64,000 nt of DNA from Ktedonobacteria bacterium brp13 (lineage in GTDB: Bacteria > Chloroflexota > Ktedonobacteria > Ktedonobacterales > Ktedonobacteraceae): assembly GCA_015099395.1 (NCBI GenBank), contig AP024096.1, positions 1,922,001 to 1,986,000 on the forward strand. The letters run 5' to 3'. This document shows, one piece after another, positions 17,167 to 25,265 of this stretch. Both the position numbers and the translations under genes were made by a program. Each line of letters opens with the position of its first letter. Position 1 is the first letter of the stretch. Under the pieces are notes generated by a model. That model was not told where the DNA came from, searched no databases, and saw nothing but the letters and a program-made list of their open reading frames with translations.

Positions 17167-19221
17167 TTAATCCGCCGTCTCCAGTCCATCAATCGGCTCA
17201 CCAAGATCTTTGAGAAGCCGCTCCAGACGCCGGATCGTACACCGATGTCGCTCCGCCTCGCGTTGCCAACCATGAGCAGCAGCATCCTCAACGAGTTCTT
17301 GTTCGATGCGGCGGCGGCGACGTAAGCGTGGGGCATACGCAGGCGTCGTCACAAACTTGGCACAGGAGAGGTACAAATCACACTCACACGGACCTTCTTG
17401 CGGCAGGCGGAGACACCTCCCCAATTCGAGCTCCGTCTGGAAGTAATGGTCCTTTAACCAGGTGACTTCTGATTGAGTGAAATGGCCAGAGCGAATCATC
17501 TCCGCTCCAGGGCCAGCGAGAGTTGCTTGCTCGCCCAGCACGGCCTGGTAATCTTGCCGCACATCTTCGTCCGAGATGCCAAGATATGCCAGCGACATGG
17601 CTGCACTCTCATGCCCTAAAATCTTCTGGATGGTCCGCAAGCGTGCTCCACGCTGTGCAAGCTGCGTTCCGACCGTGTGCCGAAAACGATGGGGGGTAAT
17701 TGTCGGCTTTCCATCTGGTGTGACGAGCCCAGCAGCCTGGCAAGTTTTCTCAATCGCACTCTCGAACAGGTAGCGTACTCCAAAGAGCCTGCCTCGATGC
17801 ATGAAGAGGTAGCGGGTGATGATGCCGGTTTTGCGGTCAATCAATCCGCGTTCCCCTTTGTAGAGAGCTTGAAGGGTTCTGATAGCCGCAGCGGCCTCCT
17901 CATGGATGGGGATCACTCTCTCCTGGTACGTTTTTCCCGCAGGGATGCGAAGTCGTGGTGTGCCATCTGGATAGCTGTCGAGACAGTCAACTTCGAGCCG
18001 ACGGATTTCTCCTCGTCGTGCTCCGCTCCAGCGAGCAACGAGCAGGGCCGCTTGCAGATACGGACAGTCAAGCGCTCGAATCGCGCCCATGAGCCGTTCC
18101 AGCTCAGGCTCAGGAATATAGCGAGGAACCCGCAGTGGGCGCTTGGGAAGATCTCCAGGGAGAAGAAGTGGTCGTATGGGAACATCCTCCCATCCCCAGC
18201 TGGAGACCTCACGAAAGAACTGAGCCACTTTTGTCAGAGTCTGACATTTGCTCGATGAAGCCAGTGGCTGTGACGTGAGCACGCCCAGTCGGGTGTTGAG
18301 CATCTCGGCATATTCCAGGATATGCTCTCGCGTCACTTCTGCAAAGGTCTCAATCTCAGGATAGGTTTGCTCGATCCAGTCAACGAACTGGCGCATGGCC
18401 AGATCCAGCTTCTTGACGGTTGCGGGTTGATCAGTCAAACTCCGCGCAGTCAGGTAACGAGCAAGGATCTCCTGCATGCTTGGTTTGTGGATCACAAACA
18501 CGCGTCGAGAGGGGGCATTCACCACTCGTTGTGGCTCGCGGTTCACTTGCCCTCGATGATACAGGACCACCTGCAGTTGGTGCAGAGAGATCTTGCGCTG
18601 TTTGAGCCGCTTGCGGTACTCATCGACTGATCCATAAAGCACATCGATGTCTGGCCGTTCGGCAAAACGATCAAGAGCCTGCTCGAACTCCTGAAGTTCG
18701 GCATCGGTAATCTGTTCAACATCTGGCACGCCGATATGCATCAGGATGCGATGGACGAGCCAGTGAAAGGCATTCGTCGTGTGTGGCTTGGCGAAGCCCA
18801 GGTGAAAAGCGTCATCGAGCAGAGAGGTCATTCCCATATCTCCGGCTGCACAGGTAAAGAGGGAGGATGGCCGAAATTGGCGAACAGCAATGAGCCATTC
18901 CCAATCAAAGCGGGCATACCCGCGTAAAGCAAGGAAAGCCAGATAGTGACGCGCATGGTAGCAGACTTTGTACAGGACATCGTTGTGTCCCACGCTCTGC
19001 CGGCACTCTTCATCTGACCGTCCAACACGCTCAACCAGAGGGGCTGCAAACCACGCCTCAAGACTTGGATAGCGCTCGACGAACTGGCGACGAGACAAGA
19101 GAAGCGCTCCCTGGTACTTTTTGCTCGTTGCGTATTGTTGGACGAATGTTTCCCATTCCTGCGCACTCGCGTGATGGAAAGGCAAGGGCGCAACAGGAGA
19201 AAGATCAGCAGTATTTCTCAC
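17167..19221 (-). CDS. tnpB: Tn554 TnpB-like tyrosine recombinase
   Basis: 684 aa, close to the size of Tn554 TnpB (about 630 aa) and much longer than ordinary integrases. The catalytic domain lies near residues 400-580: Arg in ARWSGARRGEIRRLEVDCL, H-x-x-R in PHRFRHTVGTQLAQRG, then KILGHESAAMSLAYLGIS with the nucleophilic Tyr. The C-terminal 100 residues contain a cysteine cluster (CLRLPQEGPCECDLYLSCAK) that may bind zinc. It overlaps the upstream tnpA by 4 bp (ATGA at 19218-19221), so the two are translated together. It would work with TnpA in strand exchange during element excision and integration. All catalytic residues are present. Confidence 0.85.
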   Translation of the reverse strand: MRNTADLSPVAPLPFHHASAQEWETFVQQYATSKKYQGALLLSRRQFVERYPSLEAWFAAPLVERVGRSDEECRQSVGHNDVLYKVCYHARHYLAFLALRGYARFDWEWLIAVRQFRPSSLFTCAAGDMGMTSLLDDAFHLGFAKPHTTNAFHWLVHRILMHIGVPDVEQITDAELQEFEQALDRFAERPDIDVLYGSVDEYRKRLKQRKISLHQLQVVLYHRGQVNREPQRVVNAPSRRVFVIHKPSMQEILARYLTARSLTDQPATVKKLDLAMRQFVDWIEQTYPEIETFAEVTREHILEYAEMLNTRLGVLTSQPLASSSKCQTLTKVAQFFREVSSWGWEDVPIRPLLLPGDLPKRPLRVPRYIPEPELERLMGAIRALDCPYLQAALLVARWSGARRGEIRRLEVDCLDSYPDGTPRLRIPAGKTYQERVIPIHEEAAAAIRTLQALYKGERGLIDRKTGIITRYLFMHRGRLFGVRYLFESAIEKTCQAAGLVTPDGKPTITPHRFRHTVGTQLAQRGARLRTIQKILGHESAAMSLAYLGISDEDVRQDYQAVLGEQATLAGPGAEMIRSGHFTQSEVTWLKDHYFQTELELGRCLRLPQEGPCECDLYLSCAKFVTTPAYAPRLRRRRRIEQELVEDAAAHGWQREAERHRCTIRRLERLLKDLGEPIDGLETAD

Positions 19222-20369
19222 TTCCGCTCCTCCTTCCCAAGAGCCTGACGATATTCGGCAACGACCGTGGCATCTGAGACATCCGTGTAGATCCGAGTGG
19301 ATTCCGGTGAGGCATGGCCTAGGCGCTTCTGGAGCGTGAGATCCCGCATCCCCCCCTCGAACATGCGAGTCGCATGCGTGTGCCTGAGGGAGTGAGGCGT
19401 GATCCAGGGGGTGCGAATACCGAGGCGTTCGCAGTGCCGCTCAAAGAGTTTCACCAAAGCAGCGTAACCCAGAGGTTCAAGGCGACGTTTTCCTCGTCCC
19501 CCAACGAGAAACACATAGGGAGAGGTGGTGTCCGATGGGCGTTCGTACATCACGTAGTCGCTGACGGCCTGTAAGGTCTCGACCTGGAGGAGGTCCACTA
19601 CCCGCTCTGTTCGTGATTTGGTCCTGGCTCCTTTCGGGTGTTCTGTTCGATAGCGGATGATCACTCGTCTTCGCGCGTAAGAGATATCTTCGAGCTGAAG
19701 GTTGAGCACTTCGCCTGGGCGTAACCCGCCGTGGAGCATCAGCAGAAGCATGGCCTTGTCTCGTTTGAGCGAGAGCGAGGCCAGCAGCTTGTCAATCTGC
19801 TCGTCATCCATCGGACGAGGAACACGTCGAACCGTTTTGACGTGGACTGACCGTCGGATGGGTTGCTGACGGCTGGCGCGCCCCATGAACGGACGGTGAC
19901 GGGCATCGACTCTGGCCAGCGCAGGATCATTGACCTGGTGAATGGGATTCTCTCCCTGCGAGAACTCTCCAGAGAGAATCAGGTATTCGTAGAAAGAGGA
20001 GACGGAAGCAAACGTCCGATTGATCGTCGCAGGCGAGAGGCGGGTCGCAGAAGTTCCCTCATCGGTCGTTGTCGAGAGCACCAGGCTCAGGCGCTGCGCG
20101 CTCTTGTAGCTAGGGAGCATACTGAGATATTCTAGAAAACGGAAAGCATGCCGTGGAGAAAAGTCGAGATAGGTGAGCTGCTGTTCTTTGAGAAAGGTCA
20201 TGAAATGCAGCAGATCATAGGCGTAGGCCGACAATGTGTTGGGAGAACACCCCCGAGCACGTAGATGCCGCAGGAAGCCAGCGACAACGGGAATGGCCTG
20301 GCCGTTATCATCGAGCAGTTCAAAGGTTTCGTCATGGTCATTGTCCCTACGGATATGGTGGACTCGCAT
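19218..20369 (-). CDS. tnpA: Tn554 TnpA-like tyrosine recombinase
   Basis: 383 aa, similar in size to Tn554 TnpA (about 361 aa). ATG 20369 has AAGGAG about 10 nt upstream. It has an N-terminal SAM-like core-binding domain (FLRHLRARGCSPNTLSAYAY) and a catalytic domain with Arg (LMLHGGLRPGEVLNLQLEDI), H-x-x-R (TPHSLRHTHATRMFEGG) and His/Tyr (RLGHASPESTRIYTDVS). It is the first gene of a two-recombinase operon. Its start region overlaps, on the other strand, the artificial 5' extension of the TnsC frame, which marks the edge of the Tn554-like element. Confidence 0.87.
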   Translation of the reverse strand: MRVHHIRRDNDHDETFELLDDNGQAIPVVAGFLRHLRARGCSPNTLSAYAYDLLHFMTFLKEQQLTYLDFSPRHAFRFLEYLSMLPSYKSAQRLSLVLSTTTDEGTSATRLSPATINRTFASVSSFYEYLILSGEFSQGENPIHQVNDPALARVDARHRPFMGRASRQQPIRRSVHVKTVRRVPRPMDDEQIDKLLASLSLKRDKAMLLLMLHGGLRPGEVLNLQLEDISYARRRVIIRYRTEHPKGARTKSRTERVVDLLQVETLQAVSDYVMYERPSDTTSPYVFLVGGRGKRRLEPLGYAALVKLFERHCERLGIRTPWITPHSLRHTHATRMFEGGMRDLTLQKRLGHASPESTRIYTDVSDATVVAEYRQALGKEERK

Positions 20370-20395
20370 GGTTCACTTACTCCTTCTCTGGCGAG

Positions 20396-21242
20396 CAAAC
20401 ATCCGTTCTTGTCACGGACACATGCTCTCCAGGGTTTCAAGTGTCCACATAACCTTGAGACCGCATTCGAGAAACGTTTCCAGGCAATGCTGCACTCGGC
20501 CTGGCACAAGCGGAACTGGCATGTGATCGTCGCTGATCCTGGTTCCGGCAAGACAATGGACATTCGCGATATGGTGAAAACGGCAGGCTCCGCTGCGATC
20601 CTGGCAGTCACGTCTCCGAAAAACAATGACGATGAGCAGGCGCTGGGCGACCAACTGTTCGGCGCTCTTGGTGTCCCGTCGCGAGGACATTGGAGCACCC
20701 GCAAGCCCAAACTCATGGGACATCTGCACCACTATGGAACGCAGTGTCTCATTGTCGATGATGCACAGGATCTCTCTCTCCAACATCTCATGTTTATCAA
20801 GGAACTGACGGATCAGGGGCGCTTACAGTACGATCATACGCTTGGGTTGTGTCTGGTTGCTGCGGGGCGTGGAGACACGATCCCCTTGAAAGAAACCCTG
20901 GACTTCCCCGACATCATGTGGCTGCAATTTCGCCGCCGTATGGACAAATTGGAACCGTTCTGCCGAATTGCAGGTCACACCAGCGAAGAAGTTCGTGATA
21001 TCCTGGCCGCTCTGGAATGGTCGTATGAGGCTGGGGATACATCAGTTCGGGCAGAAACACTAGAGAAAGCCGCCGAACTGCTCGTGCTGCGCCGCAATAC
21101 ACTTCGGCTCATTGATGGAGCAGGACCAGACGGAGCAGAAGAGGCGCGTGCCAATGGGACAGAGCCGCAACGGGAAACGGTCCAGGGAAGCGAACAGCAG
21201 AACACGACGGAAACGGTAGGAACGGTGGGAGAACAGGTATAA
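20396..21242 (+). pseudogene. tnsC-like: TnsC-like AAA+ ATPase, main part
   Basis: From SKHPFLSRTHALQGFKCPHN onward this is a TnsC/TniB-type transposition ATPase: Walker A in HVIVADPGSGKTMDI, Walker B in CLIVDDAQDLSLQHLMFIKE, a sensor-like LGLCLVAAGRGDTIPLKE, and a helical C-terminal lid. The frame is open further upstream through Tn554-like sequence, with an ATG at 20355, so a chimeric product could be made, but the authentic N-terminus is at 14196. It would recruit TnsB to target DNA. The C-terminal tail is Glu/Thr-rich and low in complexity (about residues 260-295). Confidence 0.75.
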
Positions 21243-21476
21243 ACAGTCAAAACACCCAAATGCACGTTTTCCGGGATCGTTTCCATCGATCTTGAGCGAT
21301 ATCTTTCGAGTTCCACACACCTTGTTGAATGTCCTGGCTGTGGAAGAACGCGCACCCTCGAACCTCATGGTGGGGTCCTGCGGTTCAAGTCCCACGACAA
21401 ACGCAAAACGACGACTCCCAATACCGGACAACGATGGGCCATGGTGGAAACGGACTGGAATGTAGTCGGTGGTTAG
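21243..21476 (+). other. In-frame zinc-ribbon extension after the TnsC stop
   Basis: Directly after the TAA at 21240-21242 the same frame stays open for 77 codons: FSGIVSIDLERYLSSST, then VECPGCGRTRTLEPHGGVLR, ending ETDWNVVGG. The C-P-G-C and later charged residues look like half of a zinc ribbon. It has no ATG, GTG or TTG, so it needs readthrough, a non-canonical start, or a TAA that arose by mutation. No known family is claimed; it may be a small accessory protein of the transposon. Confidence 0.4.
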
Positions 21477-21596
21477 GGGCGCTATCACCAGCCCTAAAGG
21501 AAGCAAGATGCGAGGTCTAAACGGAGAGAAGACAACGTTCGGGCAAATTTGAAATGATCTCTCTAAGACTGATGGTGTAGAAGTTTACACGAACGT

Positions 21597-21636
21597 CTAG
21601 ATATGAACACTTGGTATGAAGAGCGTTCATATCTAG
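21597..21636. repeat. 12-bp perfect hairpin at the cassette edge
   Basis: ctagatatgaac (21597-21608) pairs with gttcatatctag (21625-21636) across 16 nt. It lies 123 bp beyond the 3' end of the response-regulator gene and overlaps the left 22-bp repeat. It could act as a transcript end or as part of a mobile-element terminus. Confidence 0.5.
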
Positions 21637-21654
21637 TCCTACAGTTGTAGATAA
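21633..21654 (+). repeat. Left 22-bp repeat bounding the two-component/ABC cassette
   Basis: ctagtcctacagttgtagat plus AA is a perfect inverted copy of 27256-27277. The pair encloses 5.6 kb holding exactly five intact genes. The core ctacagttgtag is itself nearly palindromic. Confidence 0.65.
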
Positions 21655-21758
21655 CTCCGCCTTTTCTGCCTTCCCCTTTCCAAGAGCATCATCAGGCTTT
21701 GAGAGGCCAGCGTATCCAAACCTGAAAACGATACGCCAAGGCGATCTTGAGCGAGTTG

Positions 21759-22445
21759 TTAGCCGTCTGTATCACGTTGAACGGAGCGATCGGCGATGCG
21801 ATACCCGAGGCTGGGGAGCGTTTCAATCACTTGAGGTTCTCCAAGCTTGCGTCGCAGCCGGCCTATGGTGACCTGTACCGTCCTGGTGAACGGGTCGGCG
21901 TTCTCGTCCCACACTTGCTCCAGCAGGTCCTCTGCACTGAGGGCTGCCGGTGCTGCTCGCATGAGCGCCTCCAGCACGGCGAATTCTTTGACCGACACAT
22001 CGATCTGCTGCCCCTCACGCGTCACGATGTGTCGCAAGGGGTCAAGCGCGACACCTGCTGCCCGCAGGATACGCGGGTGTGCTCTCGGCTTGCGTCGGGC
22101 GAGGGCGCGAACTCGGAGGATAAGTTCAGGGAAGTGGAACGGTTTGGCCAGGTAATCGTCGGCTCCGAGGCTGAGACCTGCAACCCGGTCCCCTGGGGTG
22201 CCGGCCGCGGTCAGCATGAGAACCATCGCAGGCTTCTCACTCTCGGTGATCATGCGACACACGATGTCGCCGTGAAGCCCGGGAAGGTCCCGATCGAGAA
22301 CGACGACATCATAGGAGGAAACATCGAGTTTGGCGGTTGCCTCCAGGCCGTCGTAAGCCACATCGACGGCCATGCCCTGGTCTCGGAGTCCCTCAGCGAT
22401 ATCGTCGGCCAGACGCCGGACATCTTCAACGATGAGCACCCTCAT
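21759..22445 (-). CDS. OmpR-family response regulator
   Basis: 228 aa. The receiver domain (residues 1-115) has the acidic pocket in MRVLIVEDVRR, the phospho-acceptor Asp51 in VVVLDRDLPG, Thr79 in MLTAAG and Lys101 in DYLAKPF. The C-terminal winged helix (about 130-225) shows VSVKEFAVLEALMRA and TVQVTIGRLRRKLGEP, with GYRIA at the end. Its start overlaps the stop of the upstream kinase gene as ATGA (22442-22445), giving coupled translation. It is likely to regulate the divergent ABC exporter, as in BceRS/antibiotic-type modules; that link is by position only. Confidence 0.92.
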   Translation of the reverse strand: MRVLIVEDVRRLADDIAEGLRDQGMAVDVAYDGLEATAKLDVSSYDVVVLDRDLPGLHGDIVCRMITESEKPAMVLMLTAAGTPGDRVAGLSLGADDYLAKPFHFPELILRVRALARRKPRAHPRILRAAGVALDPLRHIVTREGQQIDVSVKEFAVLEALMRAAPAALSAEDLLEQVWDENADPFTRTVQVTIGRLRRKLGEPQVIETLPSLGYRIADRSVQRDTDG

Positions 22446-23740
22446 GTCCGATCTCCCGGTTCGCGCCTTCGTCTGGCATGAGGCAGCGTAATGACGACCC
22501 GCAGGCCGCCCTCAGGCCGTGCATGCAAGCCGAGCGATCCATCGTGGACGGCGACGATCGCTGCAACGATCGAAAGGCCAAGGCCGATACTACCGTCCAC
22601 AGCCGTCCGGTCGGCCCCGAGGCGCCTGAAAGGCTGACCAAGCTCCTGGACCTTGCGCTCGTCGAGGAGCGGTCCATCACTCTCCACCACCAGGTGAGCG
22701 GCTGCGCCGTCGTCTGCGGTTGTCACTCCGATGAAGCCGCCAGGCGTATTGTAGCGGATGGCGTTGTCGATGAGGTTCTCTACCAGGCGGGCCAGCAGGG
22801 TCTTGCTTCCGATCACACCAGCATTGCTCAGGGTCTGTCGTACCTGGAGGTCCCTGCCGGCTATGGCATCACTGCAAGCGGCAAGCGTGGCGGAAACGAG
22901 CTGAAGAAGGGACACACTTGTGAGGTCTGTCAGAGTTCCCTGCTGCGCACGGGCGAGTGCGAGGAAGCTCTCAACGAGCCGGTCGGCCTGGTTGAGCCCC
23001 TCACGGAGTTTGCCTGCCAAGATGGTTACTTCTGGAGGCGCAGGGCCGGGCTTCCCAACCGCTACATCGAGTGAGGTACGCATCATGGTGAGCGGGGTTC
23101 GCAGCTCATGTGCGGCGTTGGCAACAAAGCGCCGTTGCCCTTCAAAGGCGGCTTCCAGGCGCGCGAGAAGCTCGTCAATGGTATCCCCGAGAGCCTTGAG
23201 TTCGTCGGGTGGTCCTGGCAGAGCAAGGCGTTCGTGCAAGTTCTCCTCAGAGATCTGCCGGGTGGTGACTATCATGGTCTGGAGCGGTCGGAGCACGCGA
23301 CCAGCGACGACCCAGCCAAGCACGATGGTAACGACTGCTATGATGGAAAAGGCGATCCCAGACTGGATCAGAAACTGGCGCAGGTCGGCTGCTGCCTGAG
23401 CATGAAGCAGTTGGGCAAGAGAATCAGTGTTGCTTGCTCTGCTCGGGGGAAGAGGGGTCGATTGTGGAAGCAATTCAGATGCAACATGGGCCGTGCCAGT
23501 GATTCGTCGCGCTGCTAATACGTACGTCAGGGCGAGCAAGCCGGCGCCTAATGCGAGGAAGAGACTACTATAGAGGAGCGTAAGGCGCAGACGTAGCGTG
23601 CGCCGCGGCAGGGGCAGCTTGAAATGTCCCTTCCAGAGGTGGATCGGACCTCTTCTCGACATCTTCAGGTCCGCTTTCCCCCTATGCCAGGCGATTCGAG
23701 CGCTGATATCCGGTGGTTGGGTGGAGTTCTTGAGCTTCAT
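22442..23740 (-). CDS. Membrane sensor histidine kinase
   Basis: 432 aa. It has two transmembrane helices (about residues 54-76 and 126-148) flanking a short ~50-residue external loop, then HAMP, dimerisation with the phospho-acceptor His211 (ANAAHELRTPLTMMRT), and an ATPase domain with the N box LVENLIDNAIRYN and G box DGSIGLGLSIVAAI. The first G box (ESDGPLLDE) is less canonical than usual. An alternative start is Met27 at 23662; the longer form has AGGTGAGG next to ATG 23740. The short sensor loop suits envelope-stress kinases that watch a transporter. It pairs with the overlapping response regulator. Confidence 0.92.
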   Translation of the reverse strand: MKLKNSTQPPDISARIAWHRGKADLKMSRRGPIHLWKGHFKLPLPRRTLRLRLTLLYSSLFLALGAGLLALTYVLAARRITGTAHVASELLPQSTPLPPSRASNTDSLAQLLHAQAAADLRQFLIQSGIAFSIIAVVTIVLGWVVAGRVLRPLQTMIVTTRQISEENLHERLALPGPPDELKALGDTIDELLARLEAAFEGQRRFVANAAHELRTPLTMMRTSLDVAVGKPGPAPPEVTILAGKLREGLNQADRLVESFLALARAQQGTLTDLTSVSLLQLVSATLAACSDAIAGRDLQVRQTLSNAGVIGSKTLLARLVENLIDNAIRYNTPGGFIGVTTADDGAAAHLVVESDGPLLDERKVQELGQPFRRLGADRTAVDGSIGLGLSIVAAIVAVHDGSLGLHARPEGGLRVVITLPHARRRREPGDRT

Positions 23741-24038
23741 ACCTCACCTATTCTAGCAGGCCTCCCCCCGTTTGTCCATCCTGTCCATCTGTGCCTCTGT
23801 ACTCCCAGGGTTTCTCAAAGGTCCAGGAACACGGGTAGAGAGGACGGGGTTTGGGGGGAGAAAACCTTCTTTCCCAGACCCAGTTCCAGTTCAACAAGGT
23901 CGTTAGGGAGTCGCGCCACTTCCTTTCCTGCCTATCGAAAAGAAGCATCCCAATCTGGCAGTGCCCTGTTTGGGATGCGAGAGACCGCCACTGGAGCGAA
24001 CCCCTGATCATCTGCCTCAGGAAAGTTTAGGAGATCGC

Positions 24039-24086
24039 CGGTAACAGGGTGGTAACAGCTCGTGTTACTGCCCTGTTACCGTTTTT
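24039..24086 (+). promoter_or_regulatory. Strong hairpin plus T tract in the divergent promoter region
   Basis: cggtaacaggg (24039-24049) pairs with ccctgttaccg (24071-24081), with inner pairing ggtaaca/tgttac, followed by TTTTT. It lies 132 bp upstream of the ABC operon and on the same strand. It looks like an intrinsic terminator, so it could be an attenuator in the leader. The direct repeat ggtaacag (24040 and 24051) might alternatively be a response-regulator site. The rest of 23741-24217 holds no gene. Confidence 0.55.
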
Positions 24087-24217
24087 GGTTTATCGTTTCC
24101 GGTGTCCCAAGAAATGGGTCGCCATGGATTGAGGAGGATGGTCCTACGCCCGAACCGTTGATCTGGCGCGGGACACGCTTGCTCTCTCCATGGACTCGAA
24201 CACACAAGGAGAAGTTC

Positions 24218-25219
24218 ATGACTATCACTGCATTGACCAGCACAGAGCAGCCTGGTCGAGTGATTCAGCACTCACGCTTGCTTGCACGCGTCCTCGCCTG
24301 GGAGTTTCGCCGCGTCCTCGCCTCCCGCCTCTTCTGGCTGCGAACCCTCGGCTTCTTCGGTCTCTCGCTCTTCCTGACGTGGAGCCAACAGATACCACTG
24401 ACGCTCAATCACGCGCAAGCCAGCGTGCCATTCTACGGCTTCCTGGCTGAAACCAGCGTCTGGGGATTGCTTATGACCCTTCCAACAGGAATGTTGATGC
24501 TGCTGGGTATGCTCCTGCCTTTCGTCAACGCGGACGGCGCAACGCGGGATCTCTCGCGGCGTACCTACGAATTACTCATGGCGACCGCGTTGCCGACCTG
24601 GGCCTATGTCTGGGGGCGCTACCTGGCAGGCCTGATGATGAGCCTGGGGATGGCGCTGCTTGCGCTGGCTGCTCTCCTGGGAATGGGCCTGTTCCTACAT
24701 CTCACCATCACCGGCCATCCGTTGCCGAGGATTGGCAATCACATCGCGGACTATCCGTTGCCGGAGACCGGCTTTCTGATGGTCATCTGGGTTGGCGTGA
24801 TTGCGTCAGCGGCGGTCCTGGTCAGCAGCCTCAGCTTTGCCCTTGGCACCTTGCTCCCGCGTTTAACCATGCTGGTCAAGATCGTGATCATGGCGGCGTG
24901 GTTTCTCGGGTCGCAGGTGCCCTCCATCTTGTTTAGTCACGCTGCCAACTTCAGCCTCCCTGCCTGGTACATCAATTGGGACCCGACCAGCGAGGGAATC
25001 GCGCTCGGATTGTTCCCTACGTATATGGCTGACTTCAGCAACCTGGCCAGCAACGCAACCAGCACGGCGCAAACGCAGCACAACCTCCTCACAGTCGAGA
25101 ACGCTTTGATCGACCTCGGGGACTGGTTCGCACCACACCTGCTGTTGGCCGGGTTCAGCCTGGTGCTGGTCCTGATCGTGGCTCTCGCCTTCAAGCGCTC
25201 TCGTAATGTCCTCAGTTAA
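24218..25219 (+). CDS. ABC-2-type exporter permease (paralog 1)
   Basis: 333 aa, about six transmembrane helices. ATG 24218 follows AAGGAGAA. It has a cytoplasmic N-terminus with an amphipathic stretch (VLAWEFRRVLASRLFW), then a pattern of helices typical of ABC-2 permeases, including FVNADGATRDLSRRTYELLM and TWAYVWGRYLAGLMMSLG. The protein ends RSRNVLS. The gene 46 bp downstream encodes a close paralog with the same landmarks, so the pair probably forms a heterodimer served by the ATPase at 26263. Substrate unknown; drugs, peptides or lipids are usual for such systems under a neighbouring two-component control. Confidence 0.85.
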   Translation: MTITALTSTEQPGRVIQHSRLLARVLAWEFRRVLASRLFWLRTLGFFGLSLFLTWSQQIPLTLNHAQASVPFYGFLAETSVWGLLMTLPTGMLMLLGMLLPFVNADGATRDLSRRTYELLMATALPTWAYVWGRYLAGLMMSLGMALLALAALLGMGLFLHLTITGHPLPRIGNHIADYPLPETGFLMVIWVGVIASAAVLVSSLSFALGTLLPRLTMLVKIVIMAAWFLGSQVPSILFSHAANFSLPAWYINWDPTSEGIALGLFPTYMADFSNLASNATSTAQTQHNLLTVENALIDLGDWFAPHLLLAGFSLVLVLIVALAFKRSRNVLS

Positions 25220-25265
25220 TCCGTTCGTCCGCTGCTGAAATGGCGAGCATATGAAAGGAGTTTCT

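Larger units (their letters stand above)
14253..20395. mobile_element. Tn554-like element inserted in the TnsC gene (contains a group II intron)
   Basis: The interval between the two TnsC pieces holds two overlapping tyrosine recombinases of the Tn554 TnpA/TnpB arrangement and a group II intron (14474-16990). Flanking the intron, 14383-14440 and 17003-17060 are imperfect inverted copies (gatgcc...cttgatggctgtggc and its complement) that probably belong to this element. No TnpC-like gene, resistance gene or other cargo is visible. Element ends are inferred from where the TnsC homology stops and resumes, not from terminal repeats, since Tn554-type elements lack them. Confidence 0.55.

Noticed and set aside
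20265-20395. N-terminal 40 or so codons of the TnsC frame as real protein
   Set aside because: This stretch is antisense to the start of the TnpA-like recombinase and its ribosome site, so it belongs to the inserted element.
12595-21476. CRISPR-associated transposon (CAST)
   Set aside because: TnsB- and TnsC-like genes are present, but there is no TniQ, no Cas gene and no CRISPR repeat array in the window; the relics fit an ordinary Tn7/Mu-like transposon.
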